A stretch of 64,000 bases of DNA from Albifimbria verrucaria (GCA_020081605.1 JAHREC010000011.1:5208001-5272000), one strand, 5' to 3'. Shown: positions 22,601-34,928, numbered from the stretch's first letter. Notes: generated by a model not told the origin, from the sequence alone. Numbers and translations are program-made.

Positions 22601-24140
22601 CAGTTATCAATGTCATTGCTTCAAGCATTCTTGCCATTGTCATCTCTTGGAAGTTGGGACTTGTAGGCGTTTTTGCAGGTCTGCCAGCAGTTCTGCTCGC
22701 AGGTTATGCCAGAATCCGAGTCGAGACCAAGATGGACGAGGACATTGACAAGAGCTTCACCCAGAGCTCATCGATCGCATCAGAGACTATCATGGCAATC
22801 CGGACAGTCTCTTCGTTGGCCATTGAACAAACTGTTCTAAACCAATACACCAAGAAGCTGGATAACTCGTTATCGGAATCAAAGGGACCGATGTTCCATA
22901 TGATGATTTATTTTTCTTTAACTCAGTGCATGGAGTACTTTGTTTTAGCGCTTGGATTCTGGTAAATCCCGTCACATGCCGTACTCATAGAAACAGGACT
23001 AATGACTGCTACACAGGTGGGGATCAAAACTCCTATCACAAGGCGAGCTGACGTTTTATCAATTTATCGTCTCGTTCATGGGTGTGTTTTATTCAGGCCA
23101 AGCAGCTGGCATGTTTTTAGCTTCGCAAGTAGTATGTTCATACACGTTCGCCACCCACCATTTTTCCACTCTGACAAGGTTATATCATAGGCTTCACTAA
23201 GGCAAACCACGCAACAAACTACTACTTCTGGATCACCACTAGTCAACCGACAATCCAGGAGACAGCTGAAAATCAAAAGCGTGGTCCCAGTGCTGGGTGC
23301 AACAGTTATGACTTCAAAAATATTCAGTTCTCATACCCTTTGGCCCCCAACAATCACGTGCTTAAGGATATTTCACTGCGCATCTCCGGGGTCAATTTAT
23401 TGCTTTTGTGGGAGCTTCGGGCAAGTCCTCCCATAACCTTTCCAGGGACCGAGCTAACCGTGGACAGGGTGTGGCAAAAGTACAATGATTTCGCTGCTCG
23501 AGCGATTCTACGACCCAAGGAGTGGTCAGATCATCATCGATAACACAGATGATTTGAAGATGCTAAATCCTTGGCTCTACCGCAGCAAAGTCGCTCTTGT
23601 TCAGCAGGAACCCACTCTTTCCCTGGTACCATTCGAGCCAACATCTCAATGGGCATTGACATCGCCTCCCAAGACTCTTATGATAAGTCCCTCCTATCTT
23701 CCATTAATGCGAATGACGAGGATATTGAGCAAGCGCTTCGTGCTGCCAATGCTTGGGATTTTGTCTGCTCTCTACCCCAAGGCTTGGATACACCTTGTGG
23801 AGTAAGCGGCAGTCAACTTTCTGGTGGCCAGCGGCAACGCATCGCGATTGCTAGAGCCTTGATTCGAAGTCCTAGTGTGCTCCTCTTGGATGAAGCGACT
23901 AGTGCACTTGATACAGACTCTGAAAGAGTTGTGCAAGCAGCTTTGATGAAAGCTGTAGGAGCTGGTGATCGTATCACAATCGCAGTTGCGCATCGCTTGT
24001 CTACTGTGCGGAAGGCTCATTGCATTTTTGTCTTCTCTGATGGTCGAATAATAGAGGCTGGTTCTCACGAACAGCTGATCGTGCAAGGAGGTATGTATAA
24101 AGAGATGTGCGCTGCACAAAGCTTGGATAGCTTGACATAA
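19657..24140 (+). CDS. ABC transporter, ABCB (multidrug resistance/a-factor exporter) type
   Basis: This is a full-size ABC exporter, TMD-NBD-TMD-NBD. NBD1 has the Walker [10 protein letters not shown] (after 21199), signature LSGGQKQR and Walker [16 protein letters not shown]2 has the Walker A GASGCGKST, signature LSGGQRQR and [12 protein letters not shown]. Inferred exons are 19657-19815, 19874-20061, 20131-20787, 20872-21140, 21199-21345, 21400-22147, 22206-22374, 22432-22971, 23017-about 23128, 23191-23420 and 23468-24140. The intron at 23421-23467 is a GC-AG intron that splits Walker A. Frame breaks occur at 21013-21015 (AAA), 22264-22266 (CCC), 23388-23391 (GGGG) and 23618-23620 (TTT), each consistent with a missing base; the junction near 23190 is also out of phase. 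It probably exports a hydrophobic compound or peptide. The Zn2Cys6 gene lying tail-to-tail may control it. Confidence 0.9.
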
Positions 24141-24388
24141 TCGCTGAGATATCCTTGGCGAGTTTCCTAGAATGTTTTCCTTCTTAATAGAGCCCAATTT
24201 TAAGTCCATGATCACATTTATTATTCTCCGTTCAGGCATCAGAAATATGTCGAAGGTCAAACTGTATCGTGTATAAGTCAAGTACATCTGATTTATTTGT
24301 GTATGACTAAGGAAATTGTCTCAAGTCATATGTCTCATATCTTGGTCAAAGGCAAACGAGTATCTAGAACCAGAGAAGCTATCCAACA

Positions 24389-26882
24389 TTATGTTCCATA
24401 AAACATGTGAGGCCCAGACTGTGACAATTCCATTTCGGTCCAGATGTCAAGAATCGAGGCGTCTGACTGGCTATGCCATCCTTCGCGAGCACTGCCAGGC
24501 TGCTCCGTCTGTGCAAAAGTAGATAGCAATGCTGAACCAAATGGCATATTGACATTTTCATCTTGAAAGAAAGATCCAAAGTCGCCCATATGTGGCATTG
24601 AGGCTGTCTTCCCACTACAAAACTTCTTCACAATCTCGTAGAGCGGTTTGAACAGCTTCAGCTGGGTGGCGATTGCGGCGGATGACTCACTAATGGCTTC
24701 AATAGATGTAATCATGGATTCGAGCAGATTAAGGTCCGAGAGATTGCAGGTTTCAGCAACATTGCAGAGGATGATGACGAAAGGCACAAAGGGGAAGTCA
24801 AAAGTGCCCTACGAGCACCAAGTCAGCAAAGTAGTACTCTGAGGCTGACAAAAGAAAATAGAAAAAAAAAAAGAAAATAAAGAAAAGGGATGAGTGAGAC
24901 TCACCAGTGAAAATATATTTCAGAAAAGCTGTAGTCGTCTTGTCCCAGCATTGCCATACAGTTGTGGTGCTGCAGTAACGCTTCTCGCGCCAAGGGAATA
25001 CACTCCTCATCGAAAGACTGCCCATTTGCAAATGGTGAAATGCCTCGGTATATCAGGCATCTAAGTGCTAGCAGAGATACTTCCTCTCCTTTTTGAATGA
25101 TAGTGTGAAGCTGACTTCCAGTTACCTTGCAGAAGTCTCTTTCAAATTGGTCCTGGAATTGTCATTAAAATATTCGGGACACTGTATCCACCGAATCTGA
25201 TCGCAGAGAACCACTGGGAAACGAACCTTAATTTCACACTTTTCAGAAACAAGAGTATCCATTTCGTTAAGCAGTTCCATTGCCTGAGCATGTCTGTTTT
25301 CTTGGGAACATTGTAAGGCCTTTGGACTGTACAATCTGTCATACACAAGCCCTTGAATACGTGCAAATCCGACCCAATATGGGACATATTTATAAGGAGC
25401 CGTATTCACCCCGTTCAACATTACTTTGTAATCGAGTGGCACTTCCTCATCGCGTATCATTGATCCTCTTCCCAACCTCAAGGATAGCATCTTATCGGCC
25501 ACATATAAAATGACAAACAGGCGTGCTTTTCGGCGTGTGGCCACTGACCTTTCTGGATCCTGGATGCAAGCTTTATGGAAACCTAATGATTGGCTCATAC
25601 GAACAGCAGCGCAATTCAAATTCCATGCCAGCATGGGCTTATAATTCAAGAGACTGTAATCGCTCTGACCCTCGTTAGCTGTCGTTGTATAGAATCGCAT
25701 ATCAGTCTGGGTAAACACTCACAGCCATTGCCAGTGCTAAGACGTAATCGAACGTGGCGGGTAAGTGAAAAGGTAAGCTGGCGATCGCCTTTTCGAGACT
25801 TGATTGGCATAGCTTTTCTTGGGTTCGTAGGTCATCAAGTTGACCTCGTTGCATGGGTAGACAAGTACAAGAGTAGATACAAGACATAAGAGCAGCGAGA
25901 ACAATCATTTGTTCAGCCAGTGAAGGGTGGTTCGAAGCATACACGTTCAGAAAATATCGTTCAACCTGGTCGATAGATTCAAATTCGAACGTCCATGGGA
26001 ATTGTAGATCCCTTTCTTCTATCATTTAACTTAAATTGTGGTTCTGCGACGCGGGGTTATAGTACGCACCTCGGAGAGTCCGCAGGCAATTAAAGGCCAC
26101 GTGAATTGGAGGCATTGGCAAATTTGGACCCTTCCAATCTTGATCTAGCTCTCTGGAACGTGGTAGCTGATTCTGCGAAGAGCTCACATCTTGGCCAACT
26201 ACCTCCTTCAGGAAGTTCGTCGCAAAGGCTGTGTGAGCGGATAAAGCAGAATCTCCTTCGTATTCCAGCTCTGATGGTTCAATAGCTTTCATTGGCGATT
26301 TCCCAGGCGTGCCAAGAGGTTCCGCGACCGTAGAGTCTTGGTTTGATGAGATGGATGGCGCGGATATTCCCCATTTAGAGGACACTGGGCGTTCCTCCAA
26401 AAGTTGATACAGATTGTCGAGTTTCTGAGAGAGCTCGTCGAGCTTATTCTCACTAACAAAAGCTTAGCATGAGAACTTTGGGGGTAGTTACAGAGCAGTA
26501 TACTATTGATCTGGGACGGGAACTCGAGATCGCTTGGGCCTAGGGCGTGGCTGAGTGGTGTATTCGCACTGCATGTGCATGCGAACACATCTTGAGCATG
26601 GATCTTGACGGTCGCATCGAACCTCAAATGATTGTGAGATAAGGAAAATGTGTTGCCAACTATTATTAGCCACTCACCTTTCTACTTCGGCAGCGGTCGC
26701 ACTAGGGCAGGTAGGTGAGTCACAGTTTCAGACAATGGATGAGACATCAGGGTTCGAGCCGGAACGCAACTTACTGCTAATTTTTGATGCTCCGGCAGCT
26801 TAGAGAGGCCCTCACGCTGGCTAATCACCGGCTCGGATGGGCGCTGCTCGGAATCGGAGGGCTGATCGCGGTCATATTGCAT
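24389..26882 (-). CDS. Zn2Cys6 transcription factor with fungal_trans domain
   Basis: This is a DNA-binding regulator. It starts at 26882 (MQYDRDQPSDSEQ), and its zinc cluster CDRCRSRKVRCD continues with RQDPCSRCVRMHMQCEY (CX2CX6CX5CX2CX6C). The cluster is split by one intron between Lys and Val and preceded by another. A coiled linker (LDELSQKLDNLYQLLEE) follows. The regulatory domain covers about 26000-25100, with WTFEFESIDQVERYFLNVY and RKARLFVILYVADKMLSLRL. The tail reaches 24389. The last intron, 24810-24904, contains a long polypyrimidine tract on the coding strand. A frame break sits in the four-base run at 24801-24804, directly after that intron. It is convergent with the ABC exporter, with under 250 bases between the two stops, so it may regulate that gene. 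A CCG-N6-CGG palindrome lies in its own promoter. Confidence 0.88.
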
Positions 26883-27783
26883 GGCTGGTCCGAGTATGAG
26901 GCGATGGGTATCTAGAGCAAATGGATAACAACCCCAGGGGTTGAGGTGCATACAAGAAGGCCAGGCGAGATGGCGCGGAGGCTCGGGGCTACCAAATCCC
27001 GCCCTCCGAGCTTTCGGTTAGGTCGTACGAAGGTTTAGCGCGTAAATGGTAGTCCACTTCAAAGTACGCTAAAAAAACCGTTCTTGGGTACCGGTGTATC
27101 GGTTGTTACTCGTAAATGAATTTTTTATATTTAACCGCAAACATATGTAACGTCCCCTCTTGCCACTGCAAACAGGGCTTGGGTCATTAAGCAGCGAGTG
27201 ACTGCTATTTAATGGCTGTTATAGATTGCTTATGCTTGAGTAGAGATATACAACATGTATCTTACCTTTCTTGACCTCAGTATAACGATCCGTAATTGAA
27301 GGCTTTTATGCACCTCTCACCACAGTTTGTGTGGGGAGATTTGAGTATTAGGTCAGTTCATGTAAGCTAAAGCTGCAATGTGATTGTTGAAACCCAGTTT
27401 GACGAAAGATTACGAGATCCAGTCACACGCATAATCCAATCATCCATGCGTTGTTTCACTCGCTTATTACATGCTTTTACATTATCAAGACTTGTGGATA
27501 ATCCGCATATTGCTGCGAGATGGAGATACATCTAGGTAACCAGTCAAGACGGACTTACGGACGAGATCCAATATCAAATTCCACATGCAATTTCCGGAGC
27601 TAGCGCCCCATAACCCTATGTATCATCCACAGATGCATAAGATATAGGACCCCAGTTAACTCAGGATCTCATGCTCGGGATTCTATGAAAGAACTATCTT
27701 TTCTCTTCTCAGCGCTATATTATCGTCTCAAGTGCGCACATCGATCATGTTAGCTATTGCCACCACGCATTTGGCTAAAGAAG
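26883..27783. other. Intergenic region upstream of the Zn2Cys6 gene
   Basis: No gene is seen. It contains the minus-strand promoter of the regulator, including a CCG-N6-CGG palindrome at 27090-27103, and the 3' flank of the NADase gene. Confidence 0.4.
27090..27103. promoter_or_regulatory. ACCG-N6-CGGT inverted repeat
   Basis: This is an everted CCG/CGG pair with a six-base spacer, about 210 bases upstream of the Zn2Cys6 gene start. Such sites are bound by Zn2Cys6 dimers, so autoregulation is possible but unproven. Confidence 0.3.
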
Positions 27784-28507
27784 CTAATTAACACATCCCT
27801 TCCTCTCGCCGGCGATTAAAACCTCGGGATCTTCCCTTCTCAGAAAGCCCCTATCAATCAGCACTGTGATATTTCCAGTATCACCTGTATAGAACTGTGC
27901 GCCAAGCCCCGGTTGTCCGAACCACGGCGCAATCGGCCCGCCAACTACAGTCAATGGCATGAGAACTCGATAGATGTGGTAACTGAAAGGGAAATCGGGC
28001 AAAGAGGTGTTCGTATTGAGACTGGAAGGTGGTAATGATCTCTGCGAGAAAGGAGCGTCCGCAGCAGAGATATATTTGCCTTTAATATCAAGTTAGCCAC
28101 TGCTTTTTACTCTCCAAGGCTGGCAAACCTACCGTTCTCTCCCCAAACCGGTCCACCAGCGTTCCAGGTTGTAGAACCATCGTGCCATTGATCGCATTGC
28201 CGTTTGTATTAAGCTGAAATCCATTCAGGTCTGGATATGTATAGTTTCCGTCCGGTTTGGTCCACTTCTTGAGGAATTCGCCAGGGGTCAAACCACCAAA
28301 ACGGTCGTAGTCTGATACAAATGTGCCGAGGGGTAGCTTATGTGGTAGGACTTTGGGTCCGAGACGCCAGTCGTTACAAATGTACCATTCTGAGCCGGGA
28401 CCACCGTCGATTGTATCCGTGCAGTCGCATTTTCCTCCATGGGACTTTTCAGCCGAGGTTAAGCACACCACCAGGGGTGACAAGAGGATGGCCGTAAGCA
28501 ACTTCAT
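27784..28507 (-). CDS. Secreted TNT-domain NAD glycohydrolase (fungal NADase family)
   Basis: This is a secreted protein of the fungal TNT (tuberculosis necrotizing toxin-like, DUF4237) family, known for NAD+ hydrolysis at the cell surface. It starts at 28507 with a signal peptide (MKLLTAILLSPLVVCLTSA). Family hallmarks are the cysteine-containing EWYICNDWRLGPKVLP, the PGTLVDRFG segment before the intron, the SQRSLPPSSLN segment after it, and VVGGPIAPWFGQPGLGAQFY with the conserved glutamine region near the end. The intron lies at about 28089-28122. The frame is off by one across the intron; the GGGG run read at 28141-28144 is the likely place. The length of about 220 residues is normal. No immunity gene is seen beside it, as is usual for fungal members. 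Suggested roles are NAD+ depletion of neighbours or hosts, or NAD+ scavenging. Confidence 0.85.
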
Positions 28508-30142
28508 TTTATGAAACAGAGGCGGGATTTCAGAGAGGTTCGTAAAGAAATTTGGAGAAGTGCATGAGAATAGAATATAAAGAACAGGGAAAGAGTAAGT
28601 GACCGTATTTAATAAACCCATTTACTGAATCTGGATCAGATTAGAATGTTGTTTAGACATTATTATCTTCCTATTCAATGAGCATATTTTCTTGCTAATG
28701 GTATTTAGGTTGGCTTAGCAACATAGGATAAATTCCTTAAAACATTTCTGAAGGATATCGGACTGAGGCAGACCCCACCTTTTACGAAGGGGTTGATAGG
28801 TGAGATGTTACATCCGTACTAGTAGACGAGTCTCAGACGACTGTCTCCTCGACGTTCTGAAGCGGCATACTGACTATCTCGTCCTATCTAGCAATTCTCA
28901 GGCTTGAGGTCGTAATCTCTGGAGATGAAATTGTGGGCATTAGACGCGATTTACTCATTAACACTGTTACACGTCAAGTAGTTGTAATAGATATGCAGCA
29001 GTCCAGCGTAACAAATAAGTGCTTGACTAAAACATCAAGTAGGCGAGCTTTATGTATCAGTGGCCATTAGCGAGTGGCTGCCGAGGTGAAAAAAAGGGAC
29101 TGCTTATATAACAACCCTTTGTCGGTAGATAACTACTCCTAGATATGGTTAGGGGCCCAAGACATCCGATATCAAGTCTCCATAGTCATTTTAGCCGTAC
29201 AGTTAGACAAGGTAGGTCCATCAACACAGAAAAGGCTGCCCACCACCACACAACGCGTATAGAATTGATGTTATCGTGATATCGTTGATCTTATCAATTA
29301 ACTAACTCATACTTGCCACTATGTTATTCTAGTTATTCAAATACTAGTCCCTGTTGTGCGGAAACCCCTATCCTTGATAAATACGACCTCAATCATCAGG
29401 GGCATCGTATCCGGCTACAATGATGCATGAGGCAGTCTGCGATATTTCCTGCTGTAACGGATCCGCTAAATATGGTACTAAGTCTGCACCTCTTCATCGT
29501 CTTGGCCGCCCTCGTCTTCATCATCGAATTTACTAGCGTAGCCAGCTGCTGTATTAAACACACGGCTATAGGCACGCTGCTTCCCATGCGGAACCTGTAC
29601 AAATCTTCGTTAAGTTGAAGGCGCTGGAGCCCTATAGAGTGGAATTAAGTAACACAACATTTTTGCTAGAGAGTTGGAACGAGTCTAAGAGCAGCATCCA
29701 AAAGGACAAGCATTAAGAGGATTATATAACTTATCACGTTTCAATCCTCCAAGACTTTCTTACTTGCGACGAGTTTAAACTAATAGTTCTACGATAATGT
29801 GAGCAATTAAGCAATTGGGCAGGAAAACGAACTTCTAGTTTATACTCTCCACTGAATTCTTTAGGGTGTTAGGAGAGTAGTCAAGTCATGTTCATATAAC
29901 AGCGAACTCAAAGACTTTCGGGAGGGAAACTTATTCCCGCGATATAGACCCTAGTTATCACCCTCAAGCTGCACGCATGGAACTGGCGTCGATTGGGGAT
30001 GACACGTTCTTATATTGGTGAGATATAGGCCGGGCTACTTTCCTTGGTTTATTTAGAGCTAGTATTCTCACTGAAGTGTCATGTGTCTTAGGATACAAAA
30101 TTTAGGGATGTATAGGCAGAGTAATAATGCATTCTGCCGGGT
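28508..30142. other. Intergenic region, no gene seen
   Basis: This is a 1.6-kb AT-rich stretch between the NADase promoter and the end of the kinase-like gene. Short open frames at 29396-29618 on both strands overlap each other and have no recognisable content. No repeat or RNA gene was seen. Confidence 0.4.
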
Positions 30143-31429
30143 TCATGTTTGTGTCGGAGAACTCTCGCTGCTTTGTTCATTTAAAGCATTTCGAGGCTTT
30201 TCCACAAATCCTTCAAATCCCAGCGGATGTTTCTTGAGAAGTCGCTGCATCTCCTCCTTGACTCTGTGTACTCCTCTTAGCTTCTTGTCTCATTACGACC
30301 TCGGGTGATAAAATCTTACTGCTGGCGGAGGTATGCTCGGTGTTCATGGAGACCAGCATTAATAATGTTGTCGCGCCTAGATTGTTAACATTGCTTACTA
30401 CAACTCTTAGTCCTAACTTACATAGCGTAGAGTGCATTACGATCATCAAAATCCTCTGTTGGTTCAGATACACCCACCATTTCGCGGTACATTTGGATGT
30501 GAATGTCTGAAAACCGATAACGTGGTTCGCGCATCATATGCAACTCCACTGCGGAGCTCAGTCATTCTATACACAGCCCAACTTGATAATTGAATAACTT
30601 ACATTCATTATGAGTATAGCAACAACAAGAGTCAAATAGCACTACATATGATGTTCCTGCATCAATATTGACATTGCCATGCCAAAGATCCCCATGTACA
30701 AGTACTGGGTCTATAGTTCGACCTCCTGACTGAAGTGGTCTCAAGAGCCTGGCAATCACCTTGGCAAAGAACTGTTCCGCAACTTTATTAATCCAGGATC
30801 ATTCCCGCGGATGCTTTGCTCCCATTTGATGTCAGACTGTAGCTGGCGAGCAAACCATTCCTCCCAACTATCACACCATTCATTCCTAAGGGGACAAAGC
30901 CGTTGAATGTTGTAACATGGAATCCAAATTTGCCTGTCGGAGAGATTGCAGAGGTATGTAGTTTCTTAAGAACTTCGATCAAAGGCTTGGCCCCGGGGAC
31001 TTTATCCTTAAAGTAGTAAAATGGTGCTAAGAAGAATGACTTAGAGCTATCATTCTCAAATTGACCATGCGCAAGAGGAGCAATCACGTGCTCTGGAATG
31101 TATTGAAACATCGTATTTTGACTCTCATACTCCGCTAATGCCATTTCTGCATGGCTGTCGCGGTAAAGGACCTTTTAAACATACATGGTTAGTTAAATAG
31201 ATCCAGCAGATCCTATAAATTTTCTTACTTTCAAAAAGAAATCCTTTTCTTCTCCATTAACCTCTACTTCAATTTTATAACCAGATGACCAACTTGCGGT
31301 CCCATGCTCCGTTACAGCAATAATTTTGCAGTCTGAGGGCAGGGCTTGGAGCGGGTCAGCGCGGACACAAGGTTGGTGGCTATCCAACTCACCAGTCATA
31401 ACAGCAGGGTCAAGATCGTCGTTATTCAT
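30143..31429 (-). CDS. Fructosamine kinase family protein
   Basis: This is a protein of the fructosamine-3-kinase/ketosamine kinase family (aminoglycoside-phosphotransferase fold), which phosphorylates sugar adducts on proteins. It starts at 31429 (MNNDDLDPAVMTGELDS). An N-lobe strand with a lysine (EEKDFFLKV) is followed by an intron of about 60 bases, then EMALAEYESQNTMFQYIPEH. The catalytic loop is VLVHGDLWHGNVNID. The conserved family end reads EEMQRLLKKHPLGFEGFVEK, with stop at 30143-30145. Several introns are present. Frame breaks lie at 30890-30893 (GGGG) and 30784-30786 (TTT); one added base at each restores the family segments WCDSWEEWFARQLQ and AEQFFAKV. Neighbouring genes give no clue to a special role. 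A general protein-deglycation or small-molecule kinase role is likely. Confidence 0.82.
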
Positions 31430-32412
31430 GGTTGTTCAAGCCACAAACAAGTAAGTTTACTAATAATTTCGAGTTCTCCAATACAAAAAGATTTTTTTGC
31501 AAAATGGAAGGGGTTAGAAAGTATGTCCCTCCCCTCCATCAGCGAAGCAAGGATATCTTTATTAGTCCAAGGCGAGAAGGGAAAGTAATGCAGTTGGTGT
31601 AGGGGTATTGACCCCTTGTTGAATAAGGGGTTAGCCGCCTCATGCAACAAGCCCATTACGGCGCAGTAGGATGAATAATACCAACCAACAGACAGAGTAA
31701 CTATCAGCTGTTTAGAGGGGTAAGTGCATGGCAAAAATGAAACAACCCGAACGAACGCAACTTTTAGTATCAGATACTTCTATGGAATCTCACAGCCATG
31801 GCAGTATGTTTACGCAACGACTACGTAGCGTATGTTTCAGCTAACTCAACATGCCTTAGAACCAAGTCCACGAACTTCCAATTCGAGAGTAATTTCACCC
31901 AAAGAGACAGAAGTGGTACAAAATAATTTGGATTTCTGGAACGATTTTGTTGAAGATCCATTCTTTATTATAGTAACACCAAGGAACGTTTAATATATTA
32001 TAGCATTAATATCCAGCTCTCGGTGCATTTAAGGAATCAGCAAGTGTAATACACAATAATGAGTGGACCATTGACATTTCCATATACTTGCAGATAGCAC
32101 GAGAATAATTTATTTTAATACCATAAATCTTACAATGAGTCTTACGACGGCGACTCCATATATTTAAGAGCATAATAATAAAAAGAAAGGCAGCATGGAA
32201 ATGAAAATTAATATCGAAAAGAAATTAAGACTAAAAGCCTGAATAAGCAGACAACTACAGAGGAGTATAACCTCTGGTTCTCCTTAGCCAGATAGAGCTT
32301 CTGAGTCTCGAGGTCAGACTGTTTGCAATGTATAATTCTTGTTTAATGCCCGAACACTTTCGAGTAGTTCCAACCTGTATATACAATATGTATCAAAAAC
32401 CATGAGCACTGA
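31430..32412. other. Intergenic region, no gene seen
   Basis: This is AT-rich flanking DNA between two minus-strand genes. An open frame at 31426-31734 (minus) overlaps the kinase gene start and has no recognisable content; it is probably 5' leader. Confidence 0.4.
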
Positions 32413-33453
32413 CTACCTAGATGTATAAAATGCAGTGGAAACAGCATGATACCCTCTCCTGCCAACCGTCGTAGCCAATTCACTCCACCACTCTTCTCCT
32501 CTTCCTATTATTTCCAAAGCTGTCTGACTAATAATCATTGGCTTCCACCTGGGCTCTTTCTGCGCTTTCGTCGAATCGTACACTCGGTCGATCTCAACAA
32601 GAAACTTCCAATTCTTTTGCTCAAACAGCACAGCACATCCAGGCAACACCTCCTTCAGAACGTCGCTCGCATTTAAGTTTAACCTCTCCAACGTTTCTTG
32701 GTTTCTCTGGAAAGGGGTTGGCGCGCTTATTACGTACCGTCCCCACCCAATTTCTGGGGCTTTCTGCATTGCTGCCACGCATCCATCTGCGGCATCACGA
32801 ATATCAACCCTGCGGTAACAAAGCTGAAGGATCTTGATATTGTTGTTTGACATAGAATTTCTTCGCATATCGTTATCTTCTGGTTGTGGAAAAAATCGAC
32901 TGAGTCGTAGCACTAGTATCGGCAGGTTGGTTTGTTTATGGACGATGTAACATATATCTTTAGCTGCAATCTTAGAAATGCCATAAACATTCTTCGGGGC
33001 CGGCACCAGCTGCTCTATCGCCACTTTGAGTAACAATCATGATAATCTGGGATGCAAAAACTTACCATCGACCCAGATGGCACTTTCACCCTTCATTGGG
33101 CTCAGAACGGACCCAAATGCTGAGGTAGTGCTCGCAAAGATAAAAGAGATTGCATTCTTACGCTTTCTGAACTCATCTAGTAACGTCCATATGCCCGTGA
33201 CATTTGTTTCGATGAAGTGTTCATTAGTATGATAAATGAGATGCGGCTTGTGTAGTCCCCGGCGTAGATGACATATTTTATACTAGGGTTTGTGGAGAAA
33301 ATATGTGAAATCCGACGAAATTGGTAGTCTTGGAAGGCAGAATATCAATCCCTAAGGGCCTATACCCAAGTGACGGAAGGGAAGCATGAGAGCATGCCCA
33401 AGATGACCAGCAGAGCCTGTAACGACAACACCGAAGTTTTGCAAGGTACTCAT
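32413..33453 (-). CDS. NAD-dependent epimerase/dehydratase (extended SDR)
   Basis: This is an extended short-chain dehydrogenase with a Rossmann fold. It starts at 33453 (MSTLQNFGVVVTGSAGHLGH), giving the dinucleotide-binding GxxGxxG motif at the N-terminus. The active-site YxxxK is in NVYGISKIAAKD. The middle segment FIFASTTSAFGSVLSPMKGE is typical for nucleotide-sugar epimerase-like proteins, and the C-terminal part contains VDIRDAADGCVAAMQKA. An intron lies near 33000-33060. The frame shifts near 33380 and again near 33260, probably single-base losses. With these the length is about 330 residues, normal for the family. The substrate is unknown. It sits next to another Rossmann-fold gene in the same direction, which may mean related function or simple proximity. 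Confidence 0.8.
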
Positions 33454-33672
33454 GTTGCTTGTTGTTTCTGTGGGAAATGTTTGTTTAGAAAAGTCAAATC
33501 TTGGTAAGCTTAGTAAGTGCAACCGGGAAAATGCAATAGGGAGAATGGGGTGATGGAACCATGCCATAAGATCTCCTCGAATAGGAAGAAAAACTATATA
33601 TTCTGTTACGTTTGAATTTCTACTCTAAGATACCACTAAGAACGTTCCTCTTATTGGTGCTTCAATTCGACG

Positions 33673-34928
33673 TCACGCCGCTATTAGTCTATTTTTAACT
33701 TCTAGAATAGCTCGTATCTCATCCTCGATATAAGGCTCCCAATCAATTTTAAGAGTTTTTGGCTTCCATCCAATTTCATAGCCTCTTTTCGTTATTGTGC
33801 TAGAGCTTTTTGATAATTAGTTTTGGTAAAAGGGGCAATGGCGATATCACCAAGACTTACGAAGACGCTAGAAGCCTTTCTGTATAAACCTCATCACGCT
33901 TATATAGCTTAGTCGCTGTGGAAAGTTCGATAAGAATCACTTTATCACTTCTCAAAAGTTCGAGCTTGTGTCCGACTTTGGCGATAGCCTCAACTACTCT
34001 AGACCATTTAATGTGGCCTGTGGATGCAAAGAAGTAACCCTGCTTTCCAGAGGGCAGCGAAGGATCGAGGATCACCTGCTTGACCACTGCCTCGATCAAC
34101 AGAGCAAGATCAGTGACGTGGACAGAACCAAGCTCCGAATTCCCAGGCTTGATTAACTCAGCTTGGCCCTCGCTTATAGCATTTTTGACAAGAAGGGGAT
34201 CTGGTCAGATCTGGTCTTGAAGAAGCCTGTACCGAGGCCAATGACGGGAGGGGCATGATGATGAAGGTTTTGATGCCCAGGCTCTCACCGGCCTCAACAA
34301 CTTTGATGTCCGTAAATCGTAGAATGTATGGATCATCCTTGTCTCTTTGAACTTCATATTTGTATATTTCGTGTCGTTTGTCTTTACTGTCGGACAATGT
34401 CACCATTCTTCCACCTCGGCCGGATGCATCGCCAACGGAAACGCTTGTCGTCCCGGACATCTGGAAGTCATATATTAGGGAGACTTCTAACAGCTATCAG
34501 ATATACAATAGATTATTACTTACATGAACGTACACGGGATCAACATCGTCAGGACGCTCCTTTCGCCTTCTTCCAAGTCCTTTAATCAGAGCCATAGCCG
34601 ATGGCTGGTGAAACCCAGTCGCGCAGTGGACCACGACATCGTGTTTGCTGGCCAAGAGAGACAACTCTTCAATATCATCTAGGCCACCCTCCAAGGTGAC
34701 GCTGGCAATGCCTTTACCGGCCAGTACTCGGGATTGTTCACTCGTGCGTACCAGCACAGTCAGCTGAAGCGACTTGATGGTTTCTAGTTGAGAACCGAGG
34801 AATGTTGAAAGGACAGTTCCTCCACTAAGAACTGTCAACACTTTGTTCATTGACGTCATGTCCGCTAGGAACGGTGCTCACATGAACCCTGTGGCCCCCG
34901 TTAATAGCAGTGAATGGCTGGAAGTCAT
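33673..34928 (-). CDS. NAD(P)-binding Rossmann-fold protein (NmrA/epimerase-like)
   Basis: This is an atypical SDR with an N-terminal dinucleotide-binding motif (LLTGATGFI) formed across the first intron. It starts at 34928 (MTSSHSLLLTGATG). The next exon continues with SGGTVLSTFLGSQLE and LQLTVLVRTSEQSR; another follows with DPYILRFTDIKVVEAGES and FIIMP. The substrate domain includes QVILDPSLPSGKQGYFFAS and ends in WEPYIEDEIRAILEVKN, stop at 33673-33675. Introns fall near 34865-34905, 34460-34525 and 33800-33855. Frame breaks are at GGGG 34250-34253 and GGGG 34195-34198; each is repaired by one base. No YxxxK motif was identified with confidence, so it may be a regulator-type NmrA protein or a reductase. 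The partner is unknown. Confidence 0.75.

Noticed and set aside
26745..26775. GGTTCGAGCC, similar to a tRNA T-loop
   Set aside because: No matching acceptor or anticodon arms upstream; it lies in an intron of the Zn2Cys6 gene.
31426..31734. 102-codon minus-strand open frame ahead of the fructosamine-kinase-like gene
   Set aside because: It ends just inside the kinase start region, has no motif and is probably leader sequence.
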